In this document: positions 1-7,400 of the stretch, piece after piece
Position numbering within the stretch: position 1 is the stretch's first letter
Layout of the letters: each line of letters starts with the position of its first letter
DNA from: Negativicutes bacterium
Lineage (GTDB): Bacteria; Bacillota; Negativicutes; SKW292
Length of the DNA: 21,302 nt
Direction: 5' to 3'
NCBI GenBank assembly: GCA_026416215.1
Contig: JAOAFP010000011.1
Span: forward strand, 1 to 21,302
The notes under the pieces: model-generated
Told to the model about the DNA's origin: nothing
Database searches by the model: none
Seen by the model: only the letters and a program-made list of their open reading frames with translations
Made by a program: the position numbers and the translations under genes

Positions 1-19
1 AGATGTGTATAAGAGACAG
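1..19 (+). other. Tn5/Nextera mosaic-end adapter remnant
   Basis: The first 19 bases, AGATGTGTATAAGAGACAG, are identical to the Tn5 mosaic end used in Nextera/tagmentation libraries. This is almost certainly untrimmed sequencing adapter at a contig end rather than genomic DNA. It introduces an in-frame TAA at 10-12, which makes the following truncated gene look as though it begins inside the window. Confidence 0.96.
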
Positions 20-621
20 ACATAGCCCTGACGATCGGAATGGCAATACTGCTGGCAGTTGGGCTGTTTATCGTGGTTCCGACTGCCGCCACCAGGCTGC
101 TGCACCGTCTGACCGACCACCCGTTTTGGCTTAACGTGGGTGAAGGCGGGCTGCGGCTGGCCATTTTTGTCGGCTACATAGGGTTCATTTCTTTATTTCG
201 CGACATCAGGCGGGTTTTCCAGTATCACGGGGCCGAACACAGGGTGATCAATGCCTTTGAGCATAAGTCGCAGCTGCTGGCAGCCGAGGTTCAGCGTCAC
301 AGTATGCGCCACCTGCGCTGCGGGACGAGCTTTCTGCTGCTGGTTATGGTAATAAGTGTGGTGGTGTTTGCCTTTCTCGGCTGGCCAGATCTCTGGCTGA
401 GGATTTTATCGCGGGTGGCAATGTTGCCGGTGATCGCCGGGTTGTCCTACGAACTGCTCCGGCTGTGTGCCCGTTATCCCGAATGCTGGCCGATCAGGCT
501 GATTGCCGCCCCCGGCCTGTGGCTGCAAGCTATGACCACTCGGCCGCCCGACGATCATCAGGTGGAAGTGGCGATTGTTGCCCTGCGGGCAGTGCTGCCG
601 GATGGCGGGGAGGTGAACTAA
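20..621 (+). CDS. DUF1385 (YqhQ-like) membrane protein, 5'-truncated
   Basis: C-terminal two thirds of a DUF1385/YqhQ-family integral membrane protein of unknown biochemical function. Family hallmarks are the YHGAEHRVINAFEH block, the MRHLRCGTSFLL block, and a C-terminal APGLWLQ...TTRPPDDHQVEVA segment. Several hydrophobic stretches are visible: near the start, around GTSFLLLVMVISVVVFAFLG, and around MLPVIAGLSYELL. Family members are usually near 300 residues, so about 100 N-terminal residues are missing. The reading frame stays open from the adapter junction, so the ATG at 40 is probably internal, not the true start. The gene typically sits just upstream of prfA in Firmicutes, as here; its stop codon directly abuts the prfA start. 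The family is confident, the function is unknown. Confidence 0.9.
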
Positions 622-1695
622 TTGCTGGAAAAATTACAGGCCATCGCCGACCGGTACGACGAACTGGAAAAGCAAATCAGCGATCCAGCAGTGATCGCCG
701 ATCAGAAAGAATGGCAGAAACTGACCAGGGCTCATGCCCGGCTCAGTGAGACGGTCACGATCTACCGGCAGTATCGTCAGGCCGAAAAGGAACTGGCCGA
801 CAGCCGCCAGCTCCTGGCCGAATGCGGCGACGAACCGGAAATGCGGCTGATGATCAGCCAGGAAATCGAACTTTTGACCGGACGGTTACAGGAACTGGCC
901 GACCGGTTGCGGGTTTTGCTGCTGCCCAAGGATCCCAACGACGAAAAAAATGTTATCATCGAGATCCGGGCTGGGGCGGGTGGCGATGAGGCCGGATTGT
1001 TCGCCGGCGATCTGTTCCGGATGTACTGCCGGTTTGCCGATGAAAACAACTGGCGGTATGAAGTGCTGGACTGTAATGCCACCGGCATCGGCGGGTTTAA
1101 GGAGATAATTTTTGCCATCAACGGCGATGGGGCCTACTCCAGGCTAAAATACGAAAGCGGCGTGCACCGGGTGCAGAGGGTGCCGGAAACCGAGGCCAGC
1201 GGCCGCATACATACCTCGACAGTTACGGTGGCAGTGCTGCCGGAGGCCGAGGAGGTGGAAGTGGAAATAAACCCCGGCGATCTGAGGATTGATACATACT
1301 GCGCCAGCGGGGCCGGTGGCCAGCACGTAAACAAAACCGAGTCAGCAGTTCGGATAACTCATATCCCAACCGGGATTGTCGTCCAGTGCCAGGACGAGAA
1401 ATCCCAGCTCAAGAACCGCGAACGGGCAATGCGGGTGCTGCGGGCCAAACTGCTGGAAAAGGCCCAGAGCGAACAGCAGGCCGATATAGCCGAAGCACGG
1501 AAAAGCCAGGTTGGCACCGGTGATCGCAGCGAGCGGATCAGGACCTACAACTTTCCCCAGGGCCGGGTTACCGATCACCGGATCGGACTGACCGTACACA
1601 AGCTTCCCGCCGTGCTGAACGGGGAACTGGACGAAATAATCGGGGCCCTCAGTGCCCACGATCAGGCGCAGAGACTACAGCAAAGCGTGGTATGA
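622..1695 (+). CDS. prfA: Peptide chain release factor 1 (RF1)
   Basis: Class I release factor that reads UAA/UAG in the ribosomal A site and triggers peptidyl-tRNA hydrolysis. The 357-residue length is normal for RF1. The catalytic GGQ motif is at residues 232-234, inside the conserved GAGGQHVNKTESAVRITHIPTG stretch. The stop-codon-recognition region has a PxT tripeptide (PET) in VQRVPETEASGRIHTST, consistent with RF1 rather than RF2, and there is no RF2-type programmed frameshift. The start is a TTG that immediately follows the upstream TAA, preceded by a good Shine-Dalgarno (GGGGAGGTGA, about 606-615). The last bases overlap the prmC start (ATGA), so the methyltransferase that modifies the GGQ glutamine is translationally coupled to its substrate. 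Confidence 0.97.
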   Translation: MLEKLQAIADRYDELEKQISDPAVIADQKEWQKLTRAHARLSETVTIYRQYRQAEKELADSRQLLAECGDEPEMRLMISQEIELLTGRLQELADRLRVLLLPKDPNDEKNVIIEIRAGAGGDEAGLFAGDLFRMYCRFADENNWRYEVLDCNATGIGGFKEIIFAINGDGAYSRLKYESGVHRVQRVPETEASGRIHTSTVTVAVLPEAEEVEVEINPGDLRIDTYCASGAGGQHVNKTESAVRITHIPTGIVVQCQDEKSQLKNRERAMRVLRAKLLEKAQSEQQADIAEARKSQVGTGDRSERIRTYNFPQGRVTDHRIGLTVHKLPAVLNGELDEIIGALSAHDQAQRLQQSVV

Positions 1696-2567
1696 GCGGA
1701 GGCGTCGCCTGGACGGTCGGCCGTCTGGTCCAGTGGACCGAACGGTGGTTTGCCGAACGGGGGTGTAGCGACAGTCCCCGGTTGGATGCTGAACTGTTGC
1801 TGGCTTATGCCCTGGGATACGACCGGCTCGGCCTGTACCTCAACTTTCGCCAGCCGCTGGTGGCCGGAGAGCTCAGCCGGTTCAAAACCCTGATCAGGCG
1901 GCGGGCGGCCGGGGAACCGGTGGCTTACATTCTTGGCTGCAAGGAATTTTATGGCCGGCGGTTTGCTGTGAACCGCCAGGTCCTGATTCCCAGGCCTGAC
2001 AGTGAGACACTGGTTGAGGCGGTGCTGACGGTTACCGGCCGCCAGGGCTGGGACCGGCAGCCGGTGGAACTGTGTGAGCTCGGAGTGGGGAGCGGAGCAC
2101 TGCTAATTTCCCTGTTGCTGTCCCGTCCTGGCTGGCGGGGCTGGGCGGTGGACATTTCGCCGGCCGCCCTGGCCGTGGCCCGGGGGAATGCCTGTAACCA
2201 CCGGGTGGAAGAACGGATCAGCTGGTGGCAGTCTGACTGGTTCGGCAGCCTGCCGGAAGGACAGCGTTTCCACTGTTTGATCAGCAATCCCCCTTACCTG
2301 AGCGGCCGGGAGTGGGAGGCAGACCGCAGCCGGCTGGGTTGGGAGCCGCGGCTGGCTCTGGTGGGCGGTGACGACGGGCTGGAAGCGATTTTAAAAATTG
2401 GCGAAGCGGCCGGACAGTGGTTGCACAGTCCTGGCTGGTTGCTGATGGAGGTGGGGGCGGGGCAGTCGCAGCGGCTCAAGGCCGTGGATTTTCCGGGACT
2501 GACTCTGGACTCAGTTTTTCGCGATATCAACCAGATTGAGCGGGTATTGGCGTGGCGTACAAATTAG
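1692..2567 (+). CDS. prmC: Release factor glutamine N5-methyltransferase
   Basis: SAM-dependent methyltransferase (PrmC/HemK) that methylates the glutamine of the GGQ motif in RF1 and RF2. At 291 residues it has the expected length. The N-terminal helical domain includes DAELLLAYALGYDR; the linker FYGRRFAVNRQVLIPRPDSE is typical of PrmC; the SAM site is ELGVGSGALLISLL; and the catalytic NPPY motif is at residues 199-202. The ATG overlaps the prfA stop by 4 bp (ATGA). Its 3' end overlaps the GTG start of sua5 by 16 bp. The call is secure from motif plus context. Confidence 0.96.
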   Translation: MSGGVAWTVGRLVQWTERWFAERGCSDSPRLDAELLLAYALGYDRLGLYLNFRQPLVAGELSRFKTLIRRRAAGEPVAYILGCKEFYGRRFAVNRQVLIPRPDSETLVEAVLTVTGRQGWDRQPVELCELGVGSGALLISLLLSRPGWRGWAVDISPAALAVARGNACNHRVEERISWWQSDWFGSLPEGQRFHCLISNPPYLSGREWEADRSRLGWEPRLALVGGDDGLEAILKIGEAAGQWLHSPGWLLMEVGAGQSQRLKAVDFPGLTLDSVFRDINQIERVLAWRTN

Positions 2568-3547
2568 TTGACCGGCAGCTGATCCAGCGGGCCGGTCAGT
2601 TGCTGGCGGCCGGCGAGCTGGTGGCTTTTCCCACCGAAACGGTTTACGGACTGGGAGCCAACGGCCTGGACCGGATGGCGGTGAAAAAAATATTTCAAGC
2701 CAAGGGGCGTCCGGCGGATAACCCGCTGATCCTGCACATCGCCCGTCCTGCCGATCTGTCGCTGGTGGCGGCGGAGGTAACGCCGCTGGCCCGGCGGCTG
2801 CAAGAGAAATTCTGGCCGGGACCGCTGACGGTGGTGCTGCCGGCCGGCGGGTTGGTGCCGCCGGAGGTGACCGGCGGTCTGGACACGGTAGCGGTGCGGA
2901 TGCCCGACCACCCGGTGGCACGGGAAATAATAGCCTGGGCCGGGGTACCGGTGGCGGCGCCCAGTGCCAACATCTCCGGCCGTCCCAGTCCGACGACGGC
3001 GGATATGGTGGCCCGCGATCTGGCTGATCACTGTGCTATAATCATCGACGGCGGCCGATGCCGCGAGGGGCTTGAATCCACGGTGGTGGACTGCTGTGGG
3101 CAGGCGCCGGTGGTATTGCGGCCGGGGGCGGTGACTTATGAGATGCTGGCCGACGTTTGCGGGCAGCTGGTTACCGCCGACATGGCCGGTCAGCGCCGGC
3201 GGCACTCGCCGGGCAACCGTTACCGCCACTACGCCCCTGCCGCCCGGCTGCTGCTCAAGACCGGCGAACAGATTGCCGCCGACTGGGAGCTGGCTGGAGA
3301 GGGGCGTCAGCATATAGGGCTGATCGTGACCCGGGACACCGCCCGCCAGCTGACCGGCCGATGTCAGGCCCAGATCGTCTGTGGCCGCCGCGGCGACCTG
3401 CGCCAATATGCGGCCGGCCTCTACGCCGCCCTGCGATTTTTTGACGATTACCCAGTGGGGGAGATTTGGGCGGAAACGGTGGAGGAAACCGGTCTGGGAG
3501 TGGCGATAATGAACAGGCTGCGGCGGGCAGCCGGGGAGGGGGAATGA
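2552..3547 (+). CDS. sua5: L-threonylcarbamoyladenylate synthase, Sua5 type
   Basis: Makes threonylcarbamoyl-AMP from threonine, bicarbonate and ATP, the first step of the universal tRNA t6A37 modification. The N-terminal YrdC domain (about residues 1-200) shows FPTETVYGLGANG, IFQAKGRPADNPL, PSANISGRPSPT and ESTVVD motifs. It is followed by the SPGNRYRHYAP linker and a C-terminal Sua5 domain, for 331 residues in total; this is the long Sua5 form, not the short TsaC form. Translation most likely begins at the GTG at 2552, inside the end of prmC; no better ATG is available before the conserved region. It ends just before rpiB in the same transcription unit. Confidence 0.95.
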   Translation: MAYKLVDRQLIQRAGQLLAAGELVAFPTETVYGLGANGLDRMAVKKIFQAKGRPADNPLILHIARPADLSLVAAEVTPLARRLQEKFWPGPLTVVLPAGGLVPPEVTGGLDTVAVRMPDHPVAREIIAWAGVPVAAPSANISGRPSPTTADMVARDLADHCAIIIDGGRCREGLESTVVDCCGQAPVVLRPGAVTYEMLADVCGQLVTADMAGQRRRHSPGNRYRHYAPAARLLLKTGEQIAADWELAGEGRQHIGLIVTRDTARQLTGRCQAQIVCGRRGDLRQYAAGLYAALRFFDDYPVGEIWAETVEETGLGVAIMNRLRRAAGEGE

Positions 3548-3548
3548 G

Positions 3549-3992
3549 ATGAAAGTGGCAATTGGTTCTGACCACGGCGGAGTAAATCTAAAGCAGAAAA
3601 TCAAGGAACTGCTGGTCAGTAAAGGGGTGGATTTTCAGGACTTCGGCACGGAGTCTGCCGATCAGCCGGTTGATTATCCCGATGTAGCGCTGGCGGTTAG
3701 CCGGGCGGTGGCGGCCGGGCAGTTTGAGCGTGGGATCTTGATTTGCGGCACCGGGATCGGCGTCAGCATTGCCGCCAACAAAGTCAGGGGTATCCGGGCG
3801 GCCCTCTGCCACGACGTCTTTTCGGCCTGCGCCACCCGCGAGCACAACGACAGCAACGTGCTCTGTCTGGGCGAACGGGTGATCGGGCCGGGGCTGGCGG
3901 CAATGATTGTCAACATATGGCTGACCACTGATTTTGCCGGCGGCCGTCACGCTGTGCGGGTTGATAAAATCACCGCCTGCGAAAATGGGTGA
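3549..3992 (+). CDS. rpiB: Ribose-5-phosphate isomerase B
   Basis: Interconverts ribose 5-phosphate and ribulose 5-phosphate in the non-oxidative pentose phosphate pathway (RpiB/LacAB fold, cytosolic). The protein starts MKVAIGSDHGG. The catalytic cysteine is Cys66 in ICGTGIGVSIAANK, and His99 lies in TREHNDSNVLCLG; both positions match the E. coli RpiB numbering. The 147-residue length is normal. A strong G-rich Shine-Dalgarno (GGGAGGGGG) lies just upstream, at the end of sua5. It sits in the conserved Firmicutes order sua5-rpiB-DUF436-glyA. Confidence 0.95.
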   Translation: MKVAIGSDHGGVNLKQKIKELLVSKGVDFQDFGTESADQPVDYPDVALAVSRAVAAGQFERGILICGTGIGVSIAANKVRGIRAALCHDVFSACATREHNDSNVLCLGERVIGPGLAAMIVNIWLTTDFAGGRHAVRVDKITACENG

Positions 3993-4563
3993 GGGCAAAG
4001 TATTCGAACAGGCCAGGGTGGTATTCGAAGAATTCCTGGCCCGGATTCCCCGGTTTGATCGGGGAATAGTGGTAATTGGCTGCAGCACCAGCGAAATAGC
4101 CGGCTGCCCGATCGGCAGCAATGGTTCGCTGGCGCTGGCCGGCGAGGTCTGGCAGGCTTTGACCGATGTTTTTGCCGGCAGCTGCCTGACGCCGGCCGTT
4201 CAGTGCTGCGAACACCTCAACCGGGCACTGGTAATCGGGCGCAGCGCCCAGGAGGAATACAGACTGGACGAAGTAATGGCAGTGCCGATATTGCGGGCGG
4301 GGGGAGCGCTGGCTGCAGTGGCTTACCGGCAGCTCTGCCGGCCGGTACTGGTCGGGGCGGTGTCGGCCGTCGCCGGGATTGACATAGGAGAAACGATGAT
4401 CGGTATGCACATCCGCCCGGTGGCCAAACCGCTGCGGTTGACAAACCGCCGGATCGGACAGGCAAGGGTGAATGCAGCCTATAGCCGCCCGCCGCTGATT
4501 GGCGGTGAACGGGCGGTGTATACAAGTCAGGGAGGTAACGATGGTAAATTGCAGTCTGAGTGA
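3985..4563 (+). CDS. DUF436 / YwlG-family protein (TIGR01440)
   Basis: Conserved Firmicutes protein of unknown function, homologous to B. subtilis YwlG, which occupies the same position between rpiB and glyA. Recognisable blocks are VVIGCSTSEIAG, IGSNGSLALA, a QCCEHLNRALVIG segment and a C-terminal GMHIRPVAKPLRL...VNAAYSRPPLIGGERA. I place the start at the ATG at 3985, giving 192 residues and an 8-bp overlap with rpiB. The longer in-frame start at 3934 adds a stretch with no family resemblance and lies deep in rpiB. No strong Shine-Dalgarno precedes 3985, which suggests coupling to rpiB translation. Its 3' end overlaps the glyA start by 23 bp. Conserved Cys and His residues are visible, but I will not assign an activity. 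Confidence 0.9.
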   Translation: MGEGKVFEQARVVFEEFLARIPRFDRGIVVIGCSTSEIAGCPIGSNGSLALAGEVWQALTDVFAGSCLTPAVQCCEHLNRALVIGRSAQEEYRLDEVMAVPILRAGGALAAVAYRQLCRPVLVGAVSAVAGIDIGETMIGMHIRPVAKPLRLTNRRIGQARVNAAYSRPPLIGGERAVYTSQGGNDGKLQSE

Positions 4564-5794
4564 GTTCGATCCCCAGGTCTTCGCGGCCATAACTGCTGAG
4601 TTGCAACGGCAGCAGAACAAAATTGAAATGATCGCCTCGGAGAATTTTGTGTCACCGGCGGTAATGGCCGCACAGGGATCTGTGCTAACCAACAAGTACG
4701 CTGAGGGTTACCCGGGCAAGCGCTACTACGGCGGCTGTCAGTTCGTGGATGTGGTGGAAAATCTGGCCATTGAAAGGGCCAGGCGGCTGTTTGGGGCCGA
4801 GCATGTCAACGTTCAGCCCCATTCCGGGGCTCAGGCCAACATGGCCGTGTATTTTGCCTTACTCCGTCCGGGCGACACTATTCTGGGGATGAACCTGGCC
4901 CACGGCGGGCACCTGACCCATGGCAGCCCGGTCAACATTTCCGGCAAGTACTTCAAAATTGTCCCCTATGGAGTCCGGCAGGACAATGAGCAGATCGATT
5001 ACGACGAAGTGCGGGAATTAGCCAGGCAGCACCGCCCCCAGCTGATTGTGGCCGGCGCCAGTGCCTACCCGCGGGTCATAGATTTTGCCATCCTGGCTGA
5101 CATTGCCCGGGAAACTGGCGGCAAGCTGATGGTGGACATGGCACATATTGCCGGACTGGTGGCAACCGGTCTTCATCCTTCGCCGGTGGGGGTGGCTGAC
5201 GTGGTTACGACCACCACCCACAAAACCCTGCGCGGTCCCCGCGGCGGGATGATTATCTGCCGGGCGGAATATGCAAGGCAGATCGACAAGGCGATTTTTC
5301 CCGGCATCCAGGGTGGGCCGCTGATGCACGTGATTGCCGCCAAGGCGGTAGCCCTGAAAGAGGCGATGAGTGATGAATTTAAGGACTATTGCCACCGGGT
5401 GGTGGAAAATGCCCGGGCACTGGCCGGGGAAATTGCCGGCAGAGGAATACGGCTGGTTTCTGGGGGCACTGACAACCACCTGATGCTGGCCGATTTGCGC
5501 GCTATCGGGCTGACCGGCCGGGAGGCGGAAAACATTCTCGACGACGTGGGGATTACCGTCAATAAAAATGCCATCCCATTCGACCAAACCAGCCCGATGA
5601 TCACCAGCGGAATACGTATTGGCACCCCGGCAGCCACCAGCCGGGGCATGGATCGGTCTGCCATGACCGAAATCGGTTCGATAATTGCCGATGTCCTGAC
5701 CAATCGCAACTGCCAGGCCACGCTGACCGGCGCCCGCCGGCGGGTGGCTGAACTGTGCGCCGCTTTTCCCCTCTATCCCGGCTGGCGGGAATAG
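4541..5794 (+). CDS. glyA: Serine hydroxymethyltransferase
   Basis: PLP enzyme converting serine and tetrahydrofolate to glycine and 5,10-methylene-THF; the main source of one-carbon units. Motifs include EMIASENFVSPAV, NKYAEGYPGKRYYGGC, NVQPHSGAQANMAVY and the PLP-lysine motif TTTTHKTLRGPRGG, with the Schiff-base lysine at about residue 228. The ATG at 4541 is chosen because an excellent Shine-Dalgarno, GGAGGTAACG, sits immediately before it. This gives 417 residues, typical of bacterial GlyA. It overlaps the DUF436 gene by 23 bp and precedes upp with a 35-bp gap. Confidence 0.97.
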   Translation: MVNCSLSEFDPQVFAAITAELQRQQNKIEMIASENFVSPAVMAAQGSVLTNKYAEGYPGKRYYGGCQFVDVVENLAIERARRLFGAEHVNVQPHSGAQANMAVYFALLRPGDTILGMNLAHGGHLTHGSPVNISGKYFKIVPYGVRQDNEQIDYDEVRELARQHRPQLIVAGASAYPRVIDFAILADIARETGGKLMVDMAHIAGLVATGLHPSPVGVADVVTTTTHKTLRGPRGGMIICRAEYARQIDKAIFPGIQGGPLMHVIAAKAVALKEAMSDEFKDYCHRVVENARALAGEIAGRGIRLVSGGTDNHLMLADLRAIGLTGREAENILDDVGITVNKNAIPFDQTSPMITSGIRIGTPAATSRGMDRSAMTEIGSIIADVLTNRNCQATLTGARRRVAELCAAFPLYPGWRE

Positions 5795-5829
5795 GCGGCA
5801 CCGACTAATCAGGAAGGGGTAAACCGTCA

Positions 5830-6456
5830 ATGGGCATCAAAGTAATCGATCACCCGCTGATCATGCACAAGCTAACCCTGTTGCGCGACAAAAACACCAG
5901 CACCAAGAATTTCCGCGAGCTGCTCGACGAGATCGGCATGCTGATGGGATACGAAGCAACCCGTGGCCTGCCGCTCGAGGAGGTTGAAATTGAAACCCCG
6001 CTGGCAGTGTGCCGTGCTAAAGTGCTGACCGGGAAGAAACTGGCCATTGTTCCGATTCTGCGGGCTGGACTGGCCATGGTCAACGGCCTGGTGCGACTTA
6101 TTCCGGCGGCCAAGATCGGACATATCGGGGTGTACCGCGATCCCCTGACGTTTGAGCCGCACGAGTACTTCTGCAAACTGCCGAGCGACATAGCCGACCG
6201 CTACGTCATTGTCGTCGATCCGATGCTGGCCACCGGTGGTTCGGCAGTGGCGGCGTTGGACCTGCTCAAGGCCAGGGGGGCAAGGACGATTAACCTGATG
6301 TGCCTGGTGGCAGCTCCCCAGGGGATTGCCGCCGTGGAGGAACACCACCCCGACGTCGATATTTACGTGGCTGCGGTCGACAGCCACTTGGATGAGCACG
6401 CCTACATAGTACCCGGCCTGGGCGACGCCGGAGACAGGGTGTTTGGCACAAAATGA
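5830..6456 (+). CDS. upp: Uracil phosphoribosyltransferase
   Basis: Pyrimidine salvage enzyme that makes UMP from uracil and PRPP. The 208-residue length is standard. Diagnostic stretches are HPLIMHKLTLLRDKNTS at the N-terminus, VPILRAGLAMVNG, the PRPP-binding VIVVDPMLATGGSA, and the C-terminal VPGLGDAGDRVFGT. The Shine-Dalgarno AGGAAGGGG lies about 10 bases before the ATG. The glyA-upp adjacency is conserved across many Firmicutes. The stop overlaps the downstream kinase start by 4 bp (ATGA). Confidence 0.97.
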   Translation: MGIKVIDHPLIMHKLTLLRDKNTSTKNFRELLDEIGMLMGYEATRGLPLEEVEIETPLAVCRAKVLTGKKLAIVPILRAGLAMVNGLVRLIPAAKIGHIGVYRDPLTFEPHEYFCKLPSDIADRYVIVVDPMLATGGSAVAALDLLKARGARTINLMCLVAAPQGIAAVEEHHPDVDIYVAAVDSHLDEHAYIVPGLGDAGDRVFGTK

Positions 6457-7400
6457 GCGATCAGAAAAATACGGTCTGGTTACTGGGAGTTGACGGCGGT
6501 GGCAGTAAAACTGCCGCCATTGCGACCGATCCGGAAGGGCGGGAACTGGCCAGGTGCACGGTGGGTGGCAGCAATTACCATGGTGTCGGCCTTGACGGGT
6601 TCACGGCGGCGGTGTCCGGGATTATGGCCAGCATGGCCGAACAGGCCGGGCTGGTCAGGGACAATCTGGCTAAGGCCGCCTTCTGCCTGGCCGGGCTGGA
6701 TACCCCTGATGATGAAAAAATTCTCCGTCGGGCATTGTACAGCCTGGGGTTTACCGATCGGCAGCTGGTACTGGCTATTGACGCCATGGCCGTGTTTTAC
6801 GCCGGAGCGACCACCAGTGAAGGGATTGTGGTGATCAGTGGGACCGGGTCGATAGCCATGGCAGTTATGGCTGACGGATCCACTGCCCGGACCGGTGGCT
6901 GGGGACACCTGCTGGGCGATGAAGGCAGCGGCTACTGGCTGGGAATCAAGGCCCTGAACAAAATACTGCGGATATATGATCGCCGTTCGGCCGGGGGAGA
7001 GAAGCTGGGCAGGGCGATTTTGGCCAGACTTGGCCTGGATGGTTATGAAAGTATTATTGGCTGGGCCTACGACCCGGCCCGGACAAAAAGTGAAATTGCC
7101 CATCTGGCCGAGACAGTCTTTGAATGTGCCCGTCAAGGGGATGGAACAGCCCTTCGCCTGCTCGACAAAACCGCCAGACAAATTGCCGGAATGATCAACG
7201 TTCTGCTCCAGCGGCATTTTGCCGGGCGGAAAGAGGTTGAAATCGTGTTGGCCGGAGGGGTGCTGGTCCACGGCGCTGAGGTCAGACAGCGGCTGGCCGG
7301 TCTGCTGCCGGAAACGGCAATGCTGAGAGTGGTAAACCAGCACCCGGTAGCAGGGGCGGCCAAATTGGCCCTGAAGGAGTATTGCCGGGGTGACCGATAG
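6453..7400 (+). CDS. BadF/BadG/BcrA/BcrD-family sugar kinase (N-acetylglucosamine kinase-like)
   Basis: ASKHA-fold ATPase of the BadF/BadG/BcrA/BcrD family (PF01869 type). The phosphate-1 loop is GVDGGGSKT (about residues 12-20), with GTGSIAM and GDEGSGYWLG loops further on, and a C-terminal VLAGGVLVHGAEVRQRL adenosine-type segment. At 315 residues it matches the single-domain N-acetylglucosamine/N-acetylmuramate kinases, not the large activators of 2-hydroxyacyl-CoA dehydratases, and it lacks the cysteines that ligate their Fe-S cluster. A role in amino-sugar or cell-wall recycling is inferred from family only. It overlaps upp by 4 bp and the uvrA GTG start by 11 bp, an unusual location for a sugar kinase. 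Confidence 0.85.
   Translation: MSDQKNTVWLLGVDGGGSKTAAIATDPEGRELARCTVGGSNYHGVGLDGFTAAVSGIMASMAEQAGLVRDNLAKAAFCLAGLDTPDDEKILRRALYSLGFTDRQLVLAIDAMAVFYAGATTSEGIVVISGTGSIAMAVMADGSTARTGGWGHLLGDEGSGYWLGIKALNKILRIYDRRSAGGEKLGRAILARLGLDGYESIIGWAYDPARTKSEIAHLAETVFECARQGDGTALRLLDKTARQIAGMINVLLQRHFAGRKEVEIVLAGGVLVHGAEVRQRLAGLLPETAMLRVVNQHPVAGAAKLALKEYCRGDR

Noticed and set aside
2564..3604. 346-codon open frame antisense to sua5
   Set aside because: Shadow of sua5; the product is an Arg/His/Gly-rich sequence with no family resemblance.
4499..4540. Longer N-terminus for glyA
   Set aside because: Adds 14 residues outside the family and bypasses the strong ribosome binding site right before 4541.
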